A stretch of 5,002 nt of DNA, taken from an uncultured bacterium (lineage in GTDB: Bacteria > Patescibacteria > JAEDAM01 > Absconditabacterales > Absconditicoccaceae). The stretch is from NCBI GenBank assembly GCA_903904545.1, contig CAIVDB010000078.1, forward strand, positions 1 to 5,002, read 5' to 3'. A model generated the notes under the pieces. The model saw only the letters and a list, made by a program, of their open reading frames with translations. It was not told where the DNA came from and did no database searches. Positions 1 to 5,002 of this stretch are shown here, piece after piece. The translations under genes and the position numbers were made by a program. Numbering within the stretch: the first letter of the stretch is position 1; every line of letters begins with the position of its first letter.

Positions 1-480
1 AGAAAATCTGGTTCTTCTCGAATCACTGCTTCTTCTTCTCTCTATGATCTCAATAGAACTTCTTACACTTTCACCTCTTCTGATGATGGTGAGCATACTT
101 TCTCCAATCTTGTTTCCTTCGCTGATAGTTCTTATGAATATAGATTAGTTGTCTACGATGATGACGATAATGATATCGATGGCACTAAAGATTTTGATCT
201 TAATGGTGGATCTTCTAGTTCTAGTTCAGTAGATGGTTTTACTGCTAAAGAATTGGCAACCGTCCAAAAAATGTACGATAGATGGGATGATATGATTACA
301 GAACTCAAAGATAATTATTCTAGATTGGACAATAGTTCTACTCGACAAAATAGATCAGATGACTTCTATGATGATATGTGAGATATCTTGGATGATAAAT
401 CTAATAGAACCTATGATGATTATGATGAATTCCGAGATGGATTCCTCTCTTGGTCAAGCTACACTATAAGTGTAAGATAA
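1..480 (+). CDS. C-terminal part of a secreted Asp/Ser-rich surface protein (5' truncated)
   Basis: The reading frame is open from the window edge to a TAA at 478-480 (159 residues), provided the TGA at 379-381 is read as glycine (DDM-G-DIL). I do not recognise a named family. Residues about 1-68 alternate hydrophobic and Ser/Thr/Asp residues (YTFTSSDDG, YEYRLVVYDDDD), which looks like an Ig-like beta-sandwich repeat. A serine run follows (residues 71-76), then a highly charged, Asp/Tyr/Arg-rich and probably helical tail with spaced aromatics (residues about 80-149). No C-terminal membrane helix or sorting motif is visible. The composition fits the end of a large extracellular adhesin-like protein, but the N-terminus and any signal peptide lie outside the window. 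CGA codons at 19, 343 and 433 may be Trp rather than Arg. A terminator follows 47 bases after the stop, so this is the last gene of its transcript. Confidence 0.82.
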
Positions 481-527
481 TCATTAATTTAGAGGATAAA
501 GCTTTGCTCCTTACTCCTTATCTCAAG

Positions 528-555
528 AAAAATGTGGAAAATTCCACATTTTTTT
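528..555 (+). terminator. Rho-independent terminator after the Asp/Ser-rich gene
   Basis: A perfect 12-bp inverted repeat (AAAAATGTGGAA at 528-539 and TTCCACATTTTT at 542-553) is followed by more T residues. The central AATT closes poorly, so the real loop is probably the 6 bases between GG and CC. It lies 47 bases after the TAA at 478-480. The A-tract on the left arm means it could also stop minus-strand transcription. Confidence 0.85.
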
Positions 556-625
556 GGTAAGAAGCTGTTGCAAGTATACCCAAAATACATAAACACACTA
601 TGTTTATCCTTCATCAGCATACTTG

Positions 626-1780
626 ATGTCTAACAAAAAATCATTTACCCTTTTGGAAGTAATTGTTGCTGTCACGCTTTTTTTCTTTATATTTACGACA
701 ATCATTTCTCTCTACAGTAAAATGATAAACATCAAATACAATATCCAAGCCAAACAGACTTTGATCCAATGATCTCATGATATGATAGAAAGAATTAACT
801 TTCTTTTGAAAAATTATACCATAGATTATGAGGAATATTTCAATAGACAAAGAATCGGATGTGTTGGCACCACATGACTATGAAACACTTTCTCCTGGAA
901 TATTGGAGTCCAAGGATATTGTACAAATTTTTCTGCATATGGGAATAATAATGCCCTCACTACAAGCGGACTTTACTTGATTTATTATTGTAGTTCTCAA
1001 GATAAAGAAACGCCTCCATCTCTACCTTATTATGTTCTGACCTGAACTATTCAGCAGGGATCGTGATGTGCAATTACAGGATTTCAATCTTTTGGGCAGT
1101 ATTATCAGCAATTTCGAGATAGAAAAAAAGATGTAGATAACACTCCCGGTGCAGTAGGAGATGAAGACGATGATAGCGTCCTTCTATGACCTGCAGCTAT
1201 CCTCAATGCAAGCGGCGTACAGGAACTTTATCTCATCTCTCCTGATCATAAAGAAAGAATTTTTCTCAGAAGAGCTCTCGTAGAGAGTGGTAATTGGAAT
1301 GGGACATGAGGAGTAAGCTGAGATAATGAGTTCCTTTATACTATCCAGATATTAAAACTCAGGTCGTTCGATGCTGGGGATCATCATAATTTCGATTCCA
1401 CAAATTCATCTGGTATCTATGATGGTAAAATCGATACCTGGGCCTGTGATATAGCGCAATGATTTTCTTGTCATGGAACCCCCGTAGGGAATACTATTTA
1501 TTCATGATATAAACTCCCCGCAGATGCAAATGACGGTCGAGTAAATCTCTTTGATCAAGATATCACTATCAACAAATGGAACCTCATGATCTATCCAGAT
1601 AAGGATCCCGACTATGCCCTCGCCGATGATTCTGCTCAAATATCTCCTTATTTTACACTTTCCCTCCAAAGTAAACTCTATAGCAAGATTTGGCTCAAGA
1701 GAATCAAACCCAATCCTATTGATAGTTTTCAATTTACCCTCCAAACAAGTTTTGGTGTAAAGTCTGTATATACGCAGTAG
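626..1780 (+). CDS. Type IV prepilin-like protein with N-terminal methylation motif (minor pilin/pseudopilin type)
   Basis: The frame runs 384 residues from ATG 626 to TAG 1778-1780 if ten TGA codons (770, 875, 881, 1043, 1064, 1187, 1307, 1319, 1460, 1505) are glycine. The N-terminus is a classic class III signal: short basic leader MSNKKS, then FTLLEVIVAVTLFFF with Glu at mature position 5 and a hydrophobic helix to about residue 30. This is what prepilin peptidase and the pilin N-methylase recognise. The residue before the cleavage site is Ser rather than the usual Gly. The globular part is long (about 350 residues), with several cysteines (C79 and later ones, including WACDIAQGFSC) that could form disulfides outside the cell. 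Length and organisation suggest a PilW/GspJ-like minor pilin rather than a major pilin, but I cannot place it more exactly. ATG 626 is chosen because it directly precedes the basic leader; an adjacent in-frame TTG (623) is possible. No Shine-Dalgarno sequence is visible. CGA at 1115 and 1538 may be Trp. No other pilus genes are adjacent in the window. Confidence 0.88.
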
Positions 1781-1800
1781 TTTTTTCCTTACAAAACCTG

Positions 1801-1828
1801 TTGAGATTGGTGAGAGAATACATATATT
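1801..1828 (+). promoter_or_regulatory. Candidate sigma-70-type promoter for lysS
   Basis: TTGAGA (1801-1806, 5 of 6 to TTGACA) and TATATT (1823-1828, 5 of 6 to TATAAT) are separated by 16 bases, in the 82-base gap between the prepilin stop and the lysS start. Initiation near 1835 would give a leader of roughly 28 bases. A second -10-like TACAAT at 1849-1854 would give a nearly leaderless message. No Shine-Dalgarno-like GGAGG precedes the ATG at 1863. Prediction only, in an AT-rich background. Confidence 0.5.
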
Positions 1829-1862
1829 TTTCCTGTATTTTACTTTTCTACAATAAAGATTA

Positions 1863-4103
1863 ATGACAGAAAAAGAAACAGAACACCTCTGAGAACGTGA
1901 GGTGCGTATCGCTAAAATAGACAAAATGAAGGCAATGGGAATCATTCCCTATGCTCAGTCTTTTCACGGAAAACAGCAGGTTGCTGACATCATCGCGCAG
2001 TATGATGCTACAGAACTTCGCAGTATTGATGACATTATTTTGGCTCCTCAACAACAAGTAAAGACTGCAGGAAGAGTGATGCTCTACCGTACGCATGGAA
2101 AGCTTGCCTTTGCAAGATTGCTGGATAGTACTGAGCAAATTCAATTGATGTTTCATAGCGAAAATTGTAAAATAACGACCAGCAACACATTACGCGAGTG
2201 AAACGAGCACGTTACGCATTACGCGAATGCAGTGAGTGCGTTACCCTGAGATATGACTGCTTATAAATTTATGGAGAAAATGGTAGATGTGGGCGATTTC
2301 ATTGGTGTAGAATGAGAAGTATTCAAGACGCATAAGGGAGAACTCACTATTTTCGTATCGTCATTTACTTTCTTGTCTAAGGCAATTAGACCCTTGCCAG
2401 AAAAATTCCATGGACTTCAAGACCAAGAAGAACTCTATAGAAAAAGATACCTCGATCTCACGATGAATCCTGAGACCTACAAAAGATTTTTGTTTAAATC
2501 CAAATTTTACCATCTCCTCAGAACTTTCTATATCCAGGAGGGATTCGTAGAAGTCCAGACCAACATCCTAGGAAATTCAGCTTCTGGTGCTGCTGCCAAA
2601 CCATTTATTACCCATCATAATGACTACGATACTGATGTGTATTTGAGAATCGCCTTTGAAACAGGACTCAAAAAAGCAACGGTAGGAAGATTTGAAAAAG
2701 TCTTTGAAATTGGACAAGACTTTAGAAATGAAGGCTCTGATCCGAGTCATCTACAGGAATTTACGCAGGTAGAGCATTACGCTGTCTATCGAAATTATGA
2801 AGATAATATGAAATTTACAGAAAAGATGTTTGATTACCTCTTTGAGAATTTAGGAATATCTAAAAAAATCGCTGTCGTGAATAAAGATGGAGAAAGTAAG
2901 GAGGTGGACTTCACTACCCCACGAGAAAAAATAGATTACACCAAGGGAATCTTGGATGCTTCGGGGATCGATATTACCAAATATGGAATGGAAGATGCCG
3001 ATACATTGAGAGCAGATATCCAAGCGAAGAAGATAGAATTTGAAAGAATGGATATCATGGGAACAACTACTTTGATCGATTATTTGTACAAAAAAGTCTT
3101 GAGACCTAAGATTGTAGGACCTGCATTTATTTATAATTATCCGGTCATCATGCAGCCACTTGCAAGAGTGTCTGATGAGAATCCAGGCATTGTAGAACAA
3201 TTCCAACTCCTTGTCAATGGACGAGAAATGTGTAAAGCCTATTCTGAACTTGTAGATCCTCTCTTCCAACAAGCGAACTTTGATAAGCAAGCTGAAGCTG
3301 CAGCCAAAGGAGATGAAGAAGCTACCGCCGGAGATGATGACTTCGTGACAGCTATGGAATATGGGATGCCTCCCCAATCTGGTTTCGGTATGGGACTTGA
3401 AAGAATTTTAGCCATTCTCACTGAGCAAAATAATCTCAGAGATGTCGTCTTATTCCCTTTGATGAAACCAGAAAAAGCAAACGAAGAAACAAAGGAAGTC
3501 ACGAATACCCCGATTCCAAATTCCCAATTCCCAATTCCAAATAAACCAATTCCCTCCCTGGACTATTGATCACTTCCTGATGAGCAAGCCGTCAGAAATC
3601 TTATGGATAAATATTTGACCGAAACCAAACAGCACTGTGAAGTAGTAGGGAAAGTCATGCGTTACTTTGCGAAGAAACTCTGACAAGACGAGCATCTTCG
3701 ATATACTGTAGGACTGTTACATGATGTCGATCGAGATCATATTAGCAAAAATGCAGAGAGTCATTTGGGCGAAGCATTTGAAGCTATTATGAAAGAAGGT
3801 GGATTCCCTGAGGCAATCACTCAAGATATACAATCCCACTACTCTGTCCAAACGGGGGTTCCTGTGGATTCTTTGATAAGAAAATATCTGATTTCTGTGG
3901 ACGAATTGAGCTGATTCATCACAGCAGTATCATTAATGAGACCGAATGGCCTCTCTGACATGGAAGCGAAGTCTGTAACCAAGAGAGTCAAAGACAAGGC
4001 CTTCGCAAGGGCGGTAAATAGAGATGATTTGCTTAATTGTGAAAAATATCTTGAAATTCCATTGGCTGATTTTGTGACAGAGATGATTGAAGCAATGAAG
4101 TAG
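1863..4103 (+). CDS. lysS: Lysyl-tRNA synthetase (class II) fused to a C-terminal HD-domain hydrolase
   Basis: This 746-residue frame (TAG at 4101-4103) needs TGA read as glycine at 1890, 2199, 2247, 2313, 3567, 3681 and 3912. Residues 1-165 are the tRNA-anticodon-binding region with an OB-fold; the TGA at 2313 sits on the conserved Gly of GVE-G-EVFKT, and an in-frame repeat insertion occupies about residues 104-129. Residues about 166-540 are the class II catalytic domain that makes lysyl-adenylate and Lys-tRNA(Lys): RPLPEKFHGLQDQE, motif 2 FRNEGSDPSHLQEF (from 287), AYSELVDP, and motif 3 GFGMGLERI (507-515). The motif 2 sequence resembles the CPR-type enzyme more than E. coli LysS. After LFPLMKPE, where a normal LysRS ends, a Pro/Asn-rich linker (about 537-569) leads to an HD hydrolase domain (about 575-735). 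That domain has H591, H620-D621, H634, H659 and D680 (VDEL-G-F), a plausible metal-binding set. UGA falls on family glycines at 3681 and 3912. There is no TGG codon; five CGA codons (2790, 2922, 3222, 3699, 3732) probably encode Trp. Start ATG 1863 fits the family N-terminus. LysRS identity is near certain; the HD domain's substrate is unknown. Confidence 0.96.
2188..2245. repeat. Two tandem 29-bp repeat units inserted in frame in the lysS OB-fold
   Basis: Units 2188-2216 and 2217-2245 both begin CATTACGCGA and end with CGTTAC plus one base; by eye 22 of 29 positions match. Against E. coli LysS, the segment between the strand IQLMF and VDVGDFIG is about 27 residues longer than expected, and the repeats account for most of the excess. 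The encoded peptide (around TLRE-G-NEHVTHYA) does not resemble LysRS. UGA 2199 lies inside unit 1 and UGA 2247 just after unit 2, so the insertion is readable only with recoded UGA. GC content is visibly higher than in the surrounding gene. Confidence 0.8.
3513..3540. repeat. Heptamer tandem array encoding the LysRS-HD linker
   Basis: Four consecutive 7-bp units ATTCC(A/C)A occupy 3513-3540, and a related AATTCCC occurs at 3548-3554. In the lysS frame this yields a Pro/Asn/Ile-rich linker (IPNSQFPIPN and the similar KPIP) between the synthetase end and the HD domain. A 7-bp unit preserves frame only in multiples of three copies, so copy-number changes here would usually frameshift the HD domain. 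Confidence 0.8.
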
Positions 4104-4112
4104 ATTGGAGAG

Positions 4113-4133
4113 CTTAGATCTTAGACCTTAGAT
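4113..4133. repeat. Three tandem heptamers downstream of lysS
   Basis: CTTAGAT, CTTAGAC and CTTAGAT follow one another directly, starting 9 bases after the lysS stop. They share the 7-bp period of the linker array inside lysS but not its sequence. Noncoding as far as I can tell. Confidence 0.75.
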
Positions 4134-4157
4134 GAAGAAAATCGCCTCACGCTTCGC

Positions 4158-4236
4158 GACAAACAGTAGTCAAACGGTAGCGCAAATTAAAGCCACTGTT
4201 CGTCTATTGTTCCTCTATCGTTAAGCTATTATCTTG
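4158..4236. repeat. 11-bp-periodic repeat cluster with inverted halves
   Basis: Degenerate copies of AAC(A/G)(G/A)TAG start at 4162 and 4173. Reverse-complement copies (CCACTGTT, CTATTGTT, CTATCGTT) start at 4193, 4204 and 4215, with a weaker CTATTATC at 4226. All neighbours within each half are spaced exactly 11 bp. The two halves can pair: 4158-4169 and 4193-4204 are complementary at 10 of 12 positions around a 23-base loop. It lies between the lysS stop and the downstream terminator, so it would form the 3' untranslated region of the lysS message. It could be an RNA structure, an iteron-like protein-binding site or decayed simple repeats; the sequence alone does not decide. Confidence 0.6.
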
Positions 4237-4246
4237 ATTACTCCAA

Positions 4247-4262
4247 ATATACCAATATACCA
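4247..4262. repeat. Two tandem ATATACCA octamers
   Basis: ATATACCA occurs twice in direct succession, followed by an AT-rich stretch, between the 11-bp cluster and the terminator hairpin. Two copies only, so possibly chance; listed because the whole 190-base interval after lysS consists largely of such short repeats and holds no RNA gene or other feature I can recognise. Confidence 0.4.
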
Positions 4263-4282
4263 ATTAATTTTTCAATATAACA

Positions 4283-4316
4283 AAAAAGGGGCAATGAGAT
4301 TCCATTGCGCCTTTTT
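4283..4316. terminator. Near-symmetric terminator hairpin downstream of lysS, probably bidirectional
   Basis: AAAAAGGGGCAATG (4283-4296) pairs with CATTGCGCCTTTTT (4303-4316) over 14 bp with one G-G mismatch and a 6-base loop. A T-tract lies on the 3' side in both orientations. On the plus strand it would end the lysS transcript 180 bases past its stop. On the minus strand it would end the transcript of the lipoprotein-like gene, about 140 bases past that gene's stop. The only ATG at the head of the small plus-strand ORF (4294) lies inside this hairpin. Confidence 0.75.
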
Positions 4317-4458
4317 ATTGTTAATGATTATAGTTTCAGGGGTTTCTTTAATTATAATGTTCTTTTTTAGACCATATGTTATGTCTATATCACTTACAGT
4401 GGTTTCTATAATTATCTTTGCTTATTCTTTCTTAAAAGAAAAAAAGTGGGATGACTAA
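4294..4458 (+). CDS. Small two-helix membrane protein, hypothetical
   Basis: From ATG 4294 to TAA 4456-4458 the frame encodes 54 residues with two hydrophobic stretches (about residues 6-25 and 29-45) separated by RP and ending in a charged tail (KEKKWDD). This would be a two-pass inner-membrane miniprotein. A TTG at 4234 would extend it to 74 residues, but the added part lies in repeat-like noncoding DNA. The ATG is buried in the terminator hairpin, and the GGGG just upstream is only 2 bases away, too close for a good ribosome-binding site. Leucine is mostly TTA and never CTC, unlike the genes to the left. Its stop overlaps by 3 bases the stop of the convergent minus-strand gene. No family recognised; it may be real or a chance ORF in AT-rich DNA. 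Confidence 0.4.
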   Translation: MRFHCAFLLLMIIVSGVSLIIMFFFRPYVMSISLTVVSIIIFAYSFLKEKKWDD

Positions 4459-5002
4459 ACAACTGCTGAGATAATTATGCGCTTGTCATCTTCCCCATAG
4501 TTGTGCCTGTAATATAATCCCGCTGCACAGGACATCCCTAGTATAAATACAAATATTATCCATGTATAAGAAGCAGGTTCTTCTATAGCAACTGTGCCTG
4601 TTCGAAAATCTTTATCTATCACAATCAAATCAAAGATTTTCTGTTTGGCCGTTAACCAAGACCTTTCAGCCCCTGGCCTCGTTTCTTTTTTTACAACAAT
4701 GGGCATTTTGGAAGGATTATCCTCAAATTTCATCTTTAGATAAAATGGAATTCTTTCTATTACTTCTTCAGATAATTTTGAGCCCTCGATCTTTGACAGA
4801 AGGATAACTTCTCCTGTATGGATCTCGGTATTAATCCTTTTGGATCCTAATGAATCCAACACCTGATTCAGGACTGTCTTTGTAGAGTCTGGCATTTCTT
4901 GCCATACAATTCTACTTAAATCATCAGGAGCGACTGTTGAGCCAGTTTCATACCGGCAACTACTTAGTGTAGTGGCAGCGATTATCATCACTATCCACAA
5001 AA
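4455..5002 (-). CDS. Lipoprotein-like protein with C-terminal membrane anchor, hypothetical (probably 5' truncated)
   Basis: The frame is open on the minus strand from the window edge to TAG at 4457-4455, about 181 residues. The visible N-terminus is a hydrophobic run ending LSSC (Cys about residue 15 from the TTG at 5000), a plausible lipobox for signal peptidase II. The basic start of a signal peptide is missing, so the true start probably lies beyond 5002. The middle (about 20-140) is a soluble, mixed charged domain with no motif I recognise. A second hydrophobic helix (TWIIFVFILGMSCAAGLYY, about 146-164) precedes a short charged tail. A lipid anchor plus a C-terminal helix is uncommon; the first helix might instead be an uncleaved membrane segment. 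It contains no UGA codons (its 9 glycines are all GGN), four of its nine apparent Arg codons are AGG, and CTC leucine is absent, unlike the left-hand genes. CGG near the Cys and CGA at about residue 133 would be Trp if the left-hand genetic code applies. Confidence 0.75.
   Translation of the reverse strand, partial: LWIVMIIAATTLSSCRYETGSTVAPDDLSRIVWQEMPDSTKTVLNQVLDSLGSKRINTEIHTGEVILLSKIEGSKLSEEVIERIPFYLKMKFEDNPSKMPIVVKKETRPGAERSWLTAKQKIFDLIVIDKDFRTGTVAIEEPASYTWIIFVFILGMSCAAGLYYRHNYGEDDKRIIISAVV

Noticed and set aside
568..595. Promoter for the prepilin gene (TTGCAA, 16 bases, TAAACA)
   Set aside because: The -10 matches the consensus at only 3 of 6 positions; not better than chance in this AT-rich gap.
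641..850. Minus-strand frame of 69 codons
   Set aside because: It is antisense to the prepilin N-terminal helix, which has a clear functional motif.
1502..1945. Open minus-strand frame of 147 codons
   Set aside because: It is antisense to the prepilin 3' end and the lysS start, crosses two genes and the promoter gap, and shows no recognisable protein features.
2188..2245. CRISPR-like repeats because of the 29-bp unit length
   Set aside because: The two units are directly adjacent with no spacer, only about 76% identical, and lie inside an essential coding frame.
2850..3502. Two long open minus-strand frames opposite lysS
   Set aside because: They are antisense to strongly conserved LysRS sequence (through motif 3) and are shadows of its codon composition.
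1902..3569. lysS as a pseudogene broken by several stops, or as two or three separate genes
   Set aside because: Every interruption is TGA in the same frame, at least two at conserved glycines, with no frameshift and intact catalytic motifs. Recoding explains all of them.
770..3914. TGA as tryptophan (mycoplasma-type code) or selenocysteine
   Set aside because: The TGA sites align with Gly rather than Trp (lysS 2313, 3912), and eighteen sites in unrelated genes are not compatible with selenocysteine.
4104..4233. tRNA or other structured RNA gene in the gap after lysS
   Set aside because: No cloverleaf arms or T-loop GTTCRA-type motif in tRNA-like context could be found; the inverted pairing is explained by the 11-bp repeats.

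Overview
The window most likely comes from an Absconditabacterales (SR1) or closely related Gracilibacteria-type member of the Patescibacteria/CPR. The three left-hand genes can only be read if UGA is a sense codon: I count 1, 10 and 7 in-frame UGA codons in them, and several fall on glycines that are conserved in known families. CGA also appears to be read as tryptophan: the 746-residue lysyl-tRNA synthetase gene has no TGG codon at all, and most of its five CGA codons sit where its families carry an aromatic residue or Trp. UGA=Gly together with CGA/CGG=Trp is, as I recall, NCBI translation table 37. Standard gene calling breaks these genes into fragments, so coordinates here use UGA as sense.

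Layout. Positions 1-480 hold the 3' end of an Asp/Ser-rich, probably secreted protein, followed by a strong intrinsic terminator. Positions 626-1780 encode a prepilin-like protein of 384 residues. Positions 1863-4103 encode class II lysyl-tRNA synthetase (LysRS), preceded by a good candidate promoter and fused at its C-terminus to an HD-superfamily hydrolase domain. Two repeat-derived stretches are embedded in frame in this gene: a 29-bp unit present twice in the OB-fold, and a heptamer array in the linker between synthetase and HD domain. The 190 bases after lysS are dense with short repeats, including an unusual 11-bp-periodic cluster in both orientations, and end in a near-symmetric terminator hairpin.

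Right of that hairpin the codon usage changes. A small two-pass membrane ORF on the plus strand converges with a minus-strand gene for a lipoprotein-like, C-terminally membrane-anchored protein. Neither contains UGA or the leucine codon CTC, which is abundant on the left. This part may be horizontally acquired or may mark a contig junction.

No operon is evident. The genes look like separate transcription units: a surface protein, a pilus component, a housekeeping translation enzyme with an added HD domain, and an unrelated membrane-protein pair. The most interesting elements are the LysRS-HD fusion, the double codon reassignment, and the invasion of lysS by repeats.
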